Assembly: GCA_002844335.1 (NCBI GenBank)
Contig: CP019154.1
Coordinates: 2,604,001-2,668,000, forward strand
Source of the DNA: Haloarcula taiwanensis
GTDB taxonomy: Archaea > Halobacteriota > Halobacteria > Halobacteriales > Haloarculaceae
Length of the DNA stretch: 64,000 nt
Reading direction: 5' to 3'
The notes beneath the pieces are model-generated. The model made no database searches. It was not told where the DNA came from and saw only the letters and a program-made list of their open reading frames with translations. Shown here in pieces: positions 33,673 through 41,159 of the stretch. The translations under genes were made by a program, and so were the position numbers. Within the stretch, counting starts at the first letter, position 1. Each line of letters opens with the position of its first letter.

Positions 33673-34286
33673 TGCCTCATTACAGTGATGCTCAAACGGG
33701 TGGTGAACTGAGAGAGACTACGTCAGGAGATTATCGGGTGAGGGCAGGGACACCGTTGTTTTTCGATACCGCAGATACTTGTGTTCCATTCAAGCCGTCT
33801 GAGCACGACCGTGTTGACGCCGTCGCACTGATGGAACAATCCCATCCATCGTACTCTCGGCATGTTGAGAGCAACATTCAGGAAGATATTGTGTTCACTG
33901 TAGATGATGGTGAGCGTTCCATCAAGCCGCTCCGTGGTGGGTACAACAGTGCTCAGAAGTCGGTTTTTTCCAATGACGTTGATTTTCCCTCTGTTCCTGT
34001 TGCAGGACTGAATGATGGTGACACAATCGAACTACGGAGTGTCACCGAACAGTGTGATGCCTACAACGGGGAATTTCCGCCCCAGTTCTTTTCACGGAAA
34101 ACGTCTGTCTCACTCGTTGAAGACATTTATTCAGTTGATGGTGTTCGTCTTGCTCCCACTGATGATGTAGATGAGAACAAGCCATCTTACGAGCTTGGTA
34201 CGACTGCCCAGTTGGGGGCAACGTTCCGTAACATGTCTTCCAAGAGAGGGTACAGTGAAACGATTTCCGTAACGGTTGACCAATAA
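33672..34286 (+). CDS. Unrecognised island protein, probably frameshifted at its 3' end
   Basis: A 204-residue protein that I do not recognise. It is rich in beta-strand-like segments (DYRVRAGTPLFFDTADT, DIVFTVDDGERSIKPLRGG, GDTIELRSVTEQC), has no membrane helix or signal, and looks like a beta-sandwich or structural protein. The stop at 34284-34286 is followed directly, in the -1 frame, by an open stretch to 34428 encoding DSEFSAKYTEDGWVVDSSSN and ending GRVTIEVIPRN, which reads as a natural continuation of the last beta domain. Either a recent indel or a programmed -1 shift around 34280-34290 is possible. Confidence 0.6.
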   Translation: MPHYSDAQTGGELRETTSGDYRVRAGTPLFFDTADTCVPFKPSEHDRVDAVALMEQSHPSYSRHVESNIQEDIVFTVDDGERSIKPLRGGYNSAQKSVFSNDVDFPSVPVAGLNDGDTIELRSVTEQCDAYNGEFPPQFFSRKTSVSLVEDIYSVDGVRLAPTDDVDENKPSYELGTTAQLGATFRNMSSKRGYSETISVTVDQ

Positions 34287-34697
34287 CTGATTCGGAATTT
34301 AGTGCTAAGTACACCGAAGATGGGTGGGTTGTAGATTCATCTTCAAACGACATTGACGCAGAGGTTTCATACGTTGTTGATGTCAGTGGAAAGGGGCGTG
34401 TAACCATCGAGGTGATTCCACGAAATTAGGCCCCCCTTCGATGTCCACAAAGAGGTAATATACTCATGTCTATTCTAAGCGTTCTCACAGCCGTTGTGTG
34501 AGTATTTGTGATATATCGAGTGTAGTGGGACGTGTTACCCTTCAAACTCCTTCAGTGGACATATATGAGTTATTTGAATTAAGGTTCAACTTCTGTTGAT
34601 TCAACGCCGTGTGTGAATGATTGTCAACTCATTTTGCCTCGCGTGCGCAAAGAATCCGACTGTATTGTTAACAAAGTGTTAGCATAGAGTGGATGTT

Positions 34698-34791
34698 GGG
34701 AAAACCACTCCGCTGTATTTCTAAAACAGACAGCCTCAAACAACGACTGCGGCTGTCTGTTTTAGAAAGTACAGCATCCGTGGTTTTCCCC
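34698..34791. repeat. Long imperfect hairpin (~40-nt arms, 15-nt loop)
   Basis: Left arm 34698-34735 and right arm 34751-34791 are inverted copies. The inner 18 bp (34718-34735 with 34751-34768) are perfect. A one-base bulge (34769) is followed by six more pairs, a short mismatched patch, and then a perfect outer stem GGGAAAACCAC (34698-34708 with 34780-34790). The loop is 34736-34750. It lies in a ~480-bp stretch (34429-34909) with no gene I can support. It could be a structured RNA, a bidirectional terminator between converging transcripts, a replication element or a miniature mobile repeat. Confidence 0.8.
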
Positions 34792-34909
34792 CACTGTGTT
34801 CGGAGAACAGTGTTAGAAAGAAGTGGTAGAAAGTAGTGTTAACAGCAGGTGGGATTGGTTGTTTGAATTACCTTTTCTCATCGGCAGTTAAGATGGTGGA
34901 GTGAAGGAA

Positions 34910-35188
34910 TCAATACTCGGCTGTGAGGGCAACAGACTGTTCCCTATCGGCTTTCGAAAATTGGGAGAAGTATTGAACCAACATCTTCTGCTTAGTGCCC
35001 TCACTGCCGTCTGCTCCATGATGAACGCCGTTACAGTGCGAATAGAGTGAGTGAATGGATGGACCGCTAAAGTTGCATCCATCGACTGGGCAACCGAGTA
35101 CATCAACGGTCTGCTCGAACAGGATGGTGCTATCATCTTGTCCGTCAACAGTAGGTCCACCAGCCAGCGTTTGTTGTGTTGCCGCCAT
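34910..35188 (-). CDS. C2H2-type zinc-finger protein
   Basis: A 92-residue protein starting MAATQQTLAGGPTVDG. Residues ~33-56 hold CPVDGCNFSGPS ... HCNGVHH, a C-x4-C-x12-H-x4-H finger, the spacing used by haloarchaeal viral and plasmid C2H2 proteins. The rest is polar with a C-terminal helix. AT-rich sequence just upstream of 35188 (AATATAATGG) is promoter-like. Probably a DNA-binding regulator of the element; target unknown. Confidence 0.65.
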   Translation of the reverse strand: MAATQQTLAGGPTVDGQDDSTILFEQTVDVLGCPVDGCNFSGPSIHSLYSHCNGVHHGADGSEGTKQKMLVQYFSQFSKADREQSVALTAEY

Positions 35189-36137
35189 TATATTCGTAAG
35201 TTGTACTACTAACTAATAATACTGTCGGAAGATACATTATCCCAAAATCTCATGAAAATTTTAAATCAGAGAATGGGGGTATCGACGTTTCCCATTCATA
35301 GACTTTCGACGGGGTATTCTCACCGTCTGACCCCATGCTTTCAGGTTGACAGGCACCATTGCAGGCACTTACTGCTCTGATGGTTTGGTGTAAATAGAGA
35401 GATTGGGTGGCCCTCCCGTGGTGTGGAAAATACGCCTTTGGAACCTATGATTGAACGGCGTTGCTCACATGCCACTCCGTCAGAATAACAATAATTTTCG
35501 CACACGCCCGTCACACATCGTCTACTGTACAAAGCTCCACGAGAAATAACAATACTGAATAACAGTCTCATTGAGTACCCTACTTTAGTATCCACCATTC
35601 GTGTTCTCACTGCGGCTGTTGTCCCAATTCATCTATACACACAGCATCCCAATGCTGTCAGTGGTTCGTGTCGTGTTGCTACTCGATTCAGTACGACGCA
35701 GCGGTTTAGCGTCGTACTGTGAGACGTAGCGACCGACCGAACCCACCATACTCTCCCGTTGCACCACACTCAGTGTATCCACCCGTGACGCCGTCTTGGA
35801 TACGCATCAGTAGTGCCACGGCCAGCCCGTCGATGGTGGGAGAATAAACGGTCCGTAGTACCATCCGCCCAAACACAAAGGTTTAGACGTGAGTGTAGTA
35901 CTACAATCGACCCGTTTTCTCCAGATTACATATACTCAAATATTGAATTAACTATTCATATCATATTGGGTATGGTTATCGGCGAAGATTCACCGATTCT
36001 TCCACCCCTATATTGGTCGTACCAACGCAGTAGATACACCGTGAACGTTGACACCGTCAATATATCAACATAAAGAAACTTGCCACACATTCATGAGGAG
36101 TCAATATTTTGTGTATCGATGTTCTTTTTCGGTCAAG
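35189..36137. other. Non-coding ~950-bp region with clustered inverted repeats
   Basis: No convincing gene is seen. Several perfect inverted repeats crowd 35640-35840: ACAGCAT/ATGCTGT (35641-35658, 4-nt loop), CAGTACGACGC/GCGTCGTACTG (35689-35719, 9-nt loop), GTATCCA/TGGATAC (35775-35803) and CCCACCAT/ATGGTGGG (35742-35749 with 35833-35840). GGTTTAG recurs at 35703 and near 35880. The centre of this stretch is less AT-rich than its edges. The density suggests a functional DNA or RNA structure, such as a replication origin or a regulatory RNA of the element; no replication gene is adjacent. Confidence 0.5.
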
Positions 36138-36761
36138 ATGTCTAATAGTTCGAATTACATTTCACCGAATAAAGACAAGTCATCATACCATTGTCCTCGA
36201 TGTGGTGTTTATTCGGAACAAAACCACTTTGCACTAAGATGTTCAAACTCGACTAATCGAATTTTGAATGGGACTGCAACGAAATGCACACACTGTAGAG
36301 ATTACCACCTCTGGATAGGTGATGAACTTGCTGTGCCTTTAGCATCAATTGCTCCACCACCTGCTGAGAATATGCCTGATGATGTGAAGGAGGACTATGA
36401 AGAGGCTCGCCAAGTTGTAAACCATTCATCAAAGGCGGCAGCAGCACTACTCAGACGTTCGATAGAATCACTAATTGATGAACTATTAGATGATGCATCA
36501 GGCCACCTATACAGTGATATTGAGACTCTCGCTGATGAAGAAATAATAGACGACCGTATTCGGAAAGCGTTTGATGCTATCCGTGTCAATGGAAACGAAT
36601 ACACTCACGCAGGGCGGATTTATGCGCAAGACAATCAAGAAAAAGCATTGCGTATGTTTGAGCTAATCAATGTCATTGTTCGGACGACAATCTCTGATGA
36701 CCGAATTATACAGGAAATGTATCGAGACCTACCAGAGAACAAAAAGCGGGAAAATAACTGA
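36138..36761 (+). CDS. DUF4145-domain protein with N-terminal zinc ribbon
   Basis: The ATG at 36138 (MSNSSNYISPNKD) gives 207 residues. CPRCGVYSE and CTHCRDYHLW form an N-terminal zinc ribbon. The helical C-terminal domain has VNHSSKAAAALLRRSIESLI, then DRIRKAFDAIRVNGNEYTHA and ALRMFELINVIVRTTI, the classic DUF4145 pattern. These domains are frequent in restriction-modification and other defence loci and in mobile elements, where their role is not well defined. It is the last gene before the right boundary of the island. Confidence 0.85.
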   Translation: MSNSSNYISPNKDKSSYHCPRCGVYSEQNHFALRCSNSTNRILNGTATKCTHCRDYHLWIGDELAVPLASIAPPPAENMPDDVKEDYEEARQVVNHSSKAAAALLRRSIESLIDELLDDASGHLYSDIETLADEEIIDDRIRKAFDAIRVNGNEYTHAGRIYAQDNQEKALRMFELINVIVRTTISDDRIIQEMYRDLPENKKRENN

Positions 36762-36822
36762 TTCAATAGTTGTACTCGAACAGAGGGTGAATAAGAATTG
36801 ATGGACATGCAAAGTACTAAAC

Positions 36823-36831
36823 CGCACCCAT
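36823..36831. repeat. Right 9-bp direct repeat (attR candidate)
   Basis: CGCACCCAT again. It is followed by CTATCTATGGG, so CCCAT-ctatct-ATGGG (36827-36842) forms an inverted repeat with a 6-nt centre, the size of a tyrosine-recombinase core. GC-rich host-like sequence begins directly after it. Confidence 0.5.
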
Positions 36832-37015
36832 CTATCTATGGGACGCTGGGCTGGGGCGCGCTTAAGCGTTGTCGTTGGGCGAGCGAGCGGCCGCTGTCGG
36901 TCGATTTCGGTGGTCGTCCGTCCATTGTTCGATGGTGGTCATGGGATAGGATATAAACCCTTGTCGGCTGACTCGACAGCAGCTGCCACCGCAGTGACAG
37001 CAACACGAGTCGCCG

Positions 37016-37486
37016 TTAGCGTGTTGCTGTTGTTACAGTACTCTGGCCGTCGCCAGTGTCGTGAGAAACGACCACTGTGCCGGGGAGGCCGTTCGCAAAC
37101 GTCACCGTAGCCCGGTAGTCAATTTCCATAATAGCTTGGGTACACATATCGCCAGCGTCTGTCATCTCTGTCGGTCCAACGCCGATACTCAGTTCATTCG
37201 AGCCGGAATCATACGTAGCATCTGTCAGGTCGGCCGTTTTGCACCCGTCAGCGCCCCAGATAGTGCCTTCGACGACGACCCGGTCCCCGTCGAAAGTCAC
37301 TGTTGCCGAACTCACCTGTGACCCAGACTGTCGGCTAGTAACGCTGAATGTCGTTTCGTTCACACTCGGAGGATCACTCGGACTCTCTGTGAGTGTTTCC
37401 CCGCTTCCGGGAGCATCGCCAGAGCAGCCGGCAAGCGCTATCGAGCAGTTGAGCCCGCCGTATCGCAGGAGGGTGCGCCGTTTCAT
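37016..37486 (-). CDS. Secreted lipoprotein of unknown function
   Basis: The start at 37486 (MKRRTLLRYGG) gives 156 residues. A twin-arginine-like leader ends in a lipobox ALAGC, so the mature protein is probably lipid-anchored outside the cell. The mature part is beta-rich: SQVSSATVTFDGDRVVVEGT, then two cysteines (DGCKTADL, GDMCTQAI) that could form a disulphide. I do not recognise the family. The 254 bp before it (36762-37015) contain the island boundary and no supported gene. Confidence 0.65.
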   Translation of the reverse strand: MKRRTLLRYGGLNCSIALAGCSGDAPGSGETLTESPSDPPSVNETTFSVTSRQSGSQVSSATVTFDGDRVVVEGTIWGADGCKTADLTDATYDSGSNELSIGVGPTEMTDAGDMCTQAIMEIDYRATVTFANGLPGTVVVSHDTGDGQSTVTTATR

Positions 37487-37621
37487 ACCTGCCATAATGT
37501 ATCCCGAATGAAAGGTCTTCCCGGTCGCTCAAACCAGCGTTGTAGCGACGTGTGTCGACACGTCGCGTGACGGCACACGAATCGTCACCCTTTTTAGGTG
37601 CACCACCCTCTCTGGATATGA

Positions 37622-37694
37622 GTCCGGATAGGGTAGTGGACTATCCTCTTGGCTTGCGGAGCCAGGGACCGGAGTTCAAATCTCCGTCCGGACG
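37622..37694 (+). tRNA. tRNA-Arg (GCG)
   Basis: A 73-nt cloverleaf: acceptor GTCCGGA/TCCGGAC, a three-pair D stem GGG/CCT, anticodon stem TTGGC/GCCAG with loop TTGCGGA (anticodon GCG), T arm CGGAG-TTCAAAT-CTCCG, discriminator G, no encoded CCA. A T-rich GTTTTTG follows and may terminate transcription. Partial copies of its 3' end lie downstream at 37803 and 37878. Confidence 0.92.
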
Positions 37695-37893
37695 TTTTTG
37701 CCGACATCCAACGGCGAGCGACAGCAGTCACAGGTGTCGGCGAAACTCTACGCGGAGATCTGAGCAGACGAGGAACGCGCAGCGAAGCGAGCATTTCTCG
37801 GCGAGTTCAAATCTCCGTCCGGACGTTCACTGCGTTCACGACCGGACGTGCTCCACGCTCGCGGTGCTCGCGTGGAACTCCGTCCGGACGTTT
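37671..37893 (+). repeat. Repeated copies of the tRNA-Arg 3' end
   Basis: The last part of the tRNA plus two following bases (37672-37696) is repeated perfectly over 25 nt at 37803-37827. A 16-nt part (37682-37697) recurs at 37878-37893 as CTCCGTCCGGACGTTT. Spacing is ~131 and ~75 bp. Between the copies are low-complexity GCGAAGCGAGC-like sequences. Such arrays of tRNA 3' ends look like attachment-site scars of successive integrations. The stretch 37695-38033 contains no gene I can support. Confidence 0.75.
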
Positions 37894-38033
37894 CTCTACA
37901 GTACAACACCGCGGGCGTAGCGAGCGGTCAGTGCTGCGGGCCGTTTCTGCCGACACCAGAACCCGAAGCCACAGCGTCCCGCTCTGGTCGAAACGCCGAT
38001 GTGGTTTTCCGGCCACGAGGCGAACACACCCCT

Positions 38034-38651
38034 GTGCGCGACCATCTCCGTGCCGGCATTGCAGTGTACAACGAAGGGCGCTACCACGCCGCACACGATG
38101 CGTGGGAGGAGTACTGGCTGGACCTCGGTTCGGGCGACGATGAACGCTTCCTGCACGGTCTCATCCAGTTCACCGCGGTCGTCCACCACGCCAGCGAGGA
38201 GAACTGGTCAGGCGCGCGCGGGCTGGCCGAGAGCGCGGCGGAGTACCTCAACGGCCTGCCCGACCCGTACCGCGGTGTAGCGCTGGCGGACGTGCGGACC
38301 TTCCTCGACGAGGCGGCGGCTGGCCCCCACCACGCGGCGGCGGACCCGCCGACATTGACACACGACGGCGAAGCGATTGGCTACGACGCGCTGGATTTCG
38401 GCGCGACGGCCATCGCCGCCGAGGTGCTTGCGGAAGCGGGCCGGTACGATGAGGCGGTCATCGACGCCGCTGTCGACCGTGCGCGGAGCGAACTCGACAG
38501 CGACGGCGGCTCGCAGTTTACCGGAATGCTGTTCTCGTTCGTGCGCGAGCGCGACCAGCGGCCCGTCGTCTACCAGCGGCTCCGGGACCACGTCGAACTA
38601 GAACAGCAGAAAGACGACGACGTGCGTGGGCTGTTCGACGGCTCGGGATAG
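38034..38651 (+). CDS. DUF309-family protein
   Basis: The GTG at 38034 (read as MRDHLRAGIAVYNEG) gives 205 residues and places AVYNEGRYHAAHDAWEEYWL at the N-terminus, where DUF309 proteins carry their conserved 'n.g.yfeaHe.wE..W' helix. FLHGLIQFTAVVHHA follows. This helical domain is found in bacteria and archaea without a firmly known function. The C-terminal ~110 residues extend beyond the core domain, ending in a charged helix. The open frame continues upstream into the tRNA-repeat region but is not protein-like there. Confidence 0.78.
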   Translation: MRDHLRAGIAVYNEGRYHAAHDAWEEYWLDLGSGDDERFLHGLIQFTAVVHHASEENWSGARGLAESAAEYLNGLPDPYRGVALADVRTFLDEAAAGPHHAAADPPTLTHDGEAIGYDALDFGATAIAAEVLAEAGRYDEAVIDAAVDRARSELDSDGGSQFTGMLFSFVRERDQRPVVYQRLRDHVELEQQKDDDVRGLFDGSG

Positions 38652-38677
38652 CGTGCGACCGGGGCGGTAGGAGATGC

Positions 38678-39451
38678 CTACGGCTCCGGTTCGGCGACGC
38701 GTTCCTCGCCGTCGAAGTGCGCGGAGTTGTCCTGCGGGTCGTATCCGAGGGCTTCCTTGGCGCGCTCGATGGAGTAGTACTTCCGGTCGTTGTCGGAGAT
38801 GCCGTAGACGATCTCGTACTCGTAGTCAGCCTGAAGCGCGCAGTCGTGGATGTGGGCACAATCCCGGTAGGAAAGCCACATTGCCTGGCCACGCTCGTAG
38901 TCGATGGGCGGGTGGCCGCGCGTGAGGTTACCGATGCGGATGTTGCAGACGGAGAGGCCGTACTGGTCGTGGTAGTAGCGGCCCAGCACCTCGCCGGTGG
39001 CTTTCGAGACGCCGTAGAGGTTTCCGGGGCGGGGGAGTTCCGTCCCGTCGAGGCGGTACTGGTCGTCCGGGCGATACATCTCTGGCGTGCGCTCATCCGT
39101 TTCGAAGGAGCCGACGGCGTGGTTCGAGGATGCGAAGACGAACTTCTCGACGCCTTCATCGACAGCGGCCTCGTACATCTTCTGGGTGCCGTCGATGTTG
39201 TTTTCGAGGACGGAGTCCCAGGGGGCTTCTGGCCGGGGGTCGCCGGCCAGATGGATGACAGCGCCGACGCCGTCCATCGCCGCGGCCACGTCGCCCTCGC
39301 TGGACACGTCCCCGACGAGGTACTCGTGGTCGGGCTCCTCGGCGGGTGGGCTGTGGAACATGAGTTTCCACTCGTAGGCGTCCTCGAGTCCCTCGAGGAT
39401 GGCCGCCCCGACAGCGCCGCCAGCGCCGGTGAGCAGAACCGGGTCGTCCAT
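38678..39451 (-). CDS. azf: NAD-dependent glucose-6-phosphate dehydrogenase, Azf type (extended SDR)
   Basis: The start at 39451 (MDDPVLLTGAGGAVG) gives 257 residues. LLTGAGGAVGAAI is the Rossmann motif, FASSNHAVG the Ser strand and YGVSKATGE the catalytic YxxxK. The protein closely resembles, from memory, Haloferax Azf ('archaeal zwischenferment'), recognisable by HLAGDPRPEAPWDSVLENN and YERGQAMWLSYRDCAHIHD. Azf oxidises glucose 6-phosphate with NAD+ in the haloarchaeal oxidative pentose phosphate pathway and is unrelated to classical Zwf. If wrong, it is another sugar-nucleotide-type SDR. Confidence 0.78.
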   Translation of the reverse strand: MDDPVLLTGAGGAVGAAILEGLEDAYEWKLMFHSPPAEEPDHEYLVGDVSSEGDVAAAMDGVGAVIHLAGDPRPEAPWDSVLENNIDGTQKMYEAAVDEGVEKFVFASSNHAVGSFETDERTPEMYRPDDQYRLDGTELPRPGNLYGVSKATGEVLGRYYHDQYGLSVCNIRIGNLTRGHPPIDYERGQAMWLSYRDCAHIHDCALQADYEYEIVYGISDNDRKYYSIERAKEALGYDPQDNSAHFDGEERVAEPEP

Positions 39452-39525
39452 TCGTATGAGACGATACGTCGCACGCAATAGGTAGCTTGCGGTTCGCTTT
39501 TGTGTCGCCCAGCCGGACCGATTGT

Positions 39526-39873
39526 ATGGAACCCACAGCTCCGCAAGAGGCGTGTTTCGAAGCGGGCGTCAAGTTCGGGTCGTTGTATCACCAGTTCGCA
39601 GGGACACCAATCAGCCCGGATAGCGCCGACTCGCTCGCAGCGGCAATGGAAGAGGCCATCGAGAACCAGCCGTTCTGTGAGACAGTTACCGTCAGCGTTC
39701 GCACGGGGGCACTCGAAGACGCTATCGCCGAGGGGGGTGCGGACTACACGGAACTCACCGGGCGGTTCATCGACGTCGAGATGCGCATCGAATACGAGGG
39801 GGTCACAGTCGAGACCAGCATGGCGATGGAGGACGGGTACCCGCTGATGCAGGTCGACGCAGTGCAAGAGTAA
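39526..39873 (+). CDS. mptD: Archaeal dihydroneopterin aldolase
   Basis: The ATG at 39526 (MEPTAPQEACFEAGV) gives 115 residues. CFEAGVKFGSLYHQFAGTP at the N-terminus and DGYPLMQVD at the C-terminus are the family signature. MptD cleaves 7,8-dihydroneopterin to hydroxymethyl-dihydropterin in archaeal pterin/folate biosynthesis. The gene stands alone, divergent from azf with a 74-bp gap. Confidence 0.88.
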   Translation: MEPTAPQEACFEAGVKFGSLYHQFAGTPISPDSADSLAAAMEEAIENQPFCETVTVSVRTGALEDAIAEGGADYTELTGRFIDVEMRIEYEGVTVETSMAMEDGYPLMQVDAVQE

Positions 39874-39947
39874 AATAGCCAGCGAGCGGCCAGAATGCCT
39901 GACACAGCCCCGAAAATTTTACCAGAGGGGAGTGTGAGACTTCCGAT

Positions 39948-41054
39948 ATGGCCCTCCACGCAGTCGACGATATCGACGACGCAATCGACGCGACGAAGTC
40001 GTTTCTGTTCCCGTTCGAGAAATGGACGTGGCTCCGAATGGCGTTCGTCGTGTTCTTCATCGGTGGCGGCGGTGTCGGGCTGAACAACGTCCAGTCGTTC
40101 AGCAACTTCGGTGATTTCGGTGGGAACGGCGGGCCAAGCGGCCCCAGCGGCCCAGGAGGCGGGTTTCAGCTGACCGCGCCGCTTGAAGCTGTGCTGTCCC
40201 TGCCGGGGGACCTCACGAGACAGGTCTCCGAACCCGGCGTCCCGTCCGGCGCGCCGGACGAGCTACTCGCCGGGGCCGGACTTCTCGTGTTCGCCATTAT
40301 CGGCCTGTTCATCCTGCTGGGGCTCGCATACGGTATCCTGAGTAACTTCATGGAGTTCGTGTTGACGCAGGCGCTTATCGACCGCGAGATACACGTCCGC
40401 CAGCATTTCAGCGAACACGTCGGGGACGGCATACGGCTGCTCCTGTTTCGGCTGGTCCTCGGGATTATCTGGCTCGGCATCGCCCTCGTGATCGGTGCGG
40501 CCGGGTTCTTCCTGGTGCTCGGTGGTGATGCCGCAAACGTCGGGGCGTCGAGCGTCCTCGCGCTGTCGGGACTGTTCATCGCCGTGTTCGCAGTACTGGC
40601 CATAACCTACGGTATCGTCTTCGGATTCACCACGGTGTTTGTCGTTCCGCTGATGACGGCAGACAACGACGGCGTTCTCTCCGGGTGGTCGCGGCTCTGG
40701 GGGTCAATAAAGAGCCACCCGAAGCAGTACCTCGCTTACCTGTTTTTCTCCATCGTCCTTCAGATCGGTGTCGGTATCGTCAGCGCGATTCTCGGTATTA
40801 TCGCACTCATCGTCGTCGCGATTCCTGTCGGACTCGTCGCGTTCGGGCTGTATCTCGCCGTTCAGGGAACTATCGGAGTCGTTTTGGCCGGCGGTATTGG
40901 CCTGCTGGGCGGGCTGGTTTTCATCGTCCTCAGTGCGCTCATTCAGGTCCCGCTGACGACGTTCCTCCGGTACTACGCGATGCTTGTGCTGGGTGACATC
41001 GACGCCGACATGGACCCGATGCCCGAGGTGCGCTCGGACATCCGGGCCGAGTAG
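39948..41054 (+). CDS. Multi-helix membrane protein (haloarchaeal DUF7544-like)
   Basis: A 368-residue protein. A short soluble N-terminus (HAVDDIDDAIDATKSFLFPF) is followed by a first helix, a Gly/Pro/Ser-rich extracellular loop (GGNGGPSGPSGPGGGF), and then about six further helices with conserved DREIHVRQHFSEHVGDGIRL between them. I associate this layout with a haloarchaeal membrane family of unknown function. No transport or catalytic motif is recognised. Monocistronic by context. Confidence 0.7.
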   Translation: MALHAVDDIDDAIDATKSFLFPFEKWTWLRMAFVVFFIGGGGVGLNNVQSFSNFGDFGGNGGPSGPSGPGGGFQLTAPLEAVLSLPGDLTRQVSEPGVPSGAPDELLAGAGLLVFAIIGLFILLGLAYGILSNFMEFVLTQALIDREIHVRQHFSEHVGDGIRLLLFRLVLGIIWLGIALVIGAAGFFLVLGGDAANVGASSVLALSGLFIAVFAVLAITYGIVFGFTTVFVVPLMTADNDGVLSGWSRLWGSIKSHPKQYLAYLFFSIVLQIGVGIVSAILGIIALIVVAIPVGLVAFGLYLAVQGTIGVVLAGGIGLLGGLVFIVLSALIQVPLTTFLRYYAMLVLGDIDADMDPMPEVRSDIRAE

Positions 41055-41159
41055 CCACAATGCCTTTTCGGTTTCAGGACTGACCAGACGGCCACGTCTT
41101 GCGGTTTCACTTTCACTTTCAGGCGGGCTTTTAACCCATCACCACACCAATCGTTCTGT

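Larger units (their letters stand above)
30491..36831. mobile_element. AT-rich integrative element of ~6.3 kb with tyrosine recombinase
   Basis: Base composition changes abruptly at both ends. The same 9-mer CGCACCCAT occurs exactly at each change (30491-30499 and 36823-36831). Inside lie a tyrosine recombinase next to the left end, DUF6602 and DUF4145 genes, a small ribbon-helix-helix-like gene, unknown genes, a long hairpin and an inverted-repeat-rich non-coding region. Codon use is visibly AT-rich relative to neighbours. I see no capsid, polymerase or conjugation gene, so it may be a satellite-like or decayed element. The boundaries are inference from composition plus the repeat. Confidence 0.65.

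Noticed and set aside
35341-35610. An 89-codon minus-strand frame in the island
   Set aside because: Cysteine- and arginine-rich, no recognisable domain, no good promoter; probably chance. The plus-strand frame 35813-36073 was dropped for the same reasons.
36838-37110. A 90-codon plus-strand frame at the right island boundary
   Set aside because: It runs across the GC-rich boundary and antisense into the lipoprotein gene; composition is repetitive and not protein-like.
30491-37694. tRNA-Arg as the attachment site of the AT-rich island
   Set aside because: Integration at a tRNA 3' end places the element downstream of the 3' end, but the island lies upstream of the 5' end. No tRNA 3' copy is seen near 30.5 kb.
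37848-38033. N-terminal extension of the DUF309 gene
   Set aside because: The frame is open, but it runs through tRNA-derived repeats and low-complexity sequence; the conserved domain begins just after the GTG at 38034.
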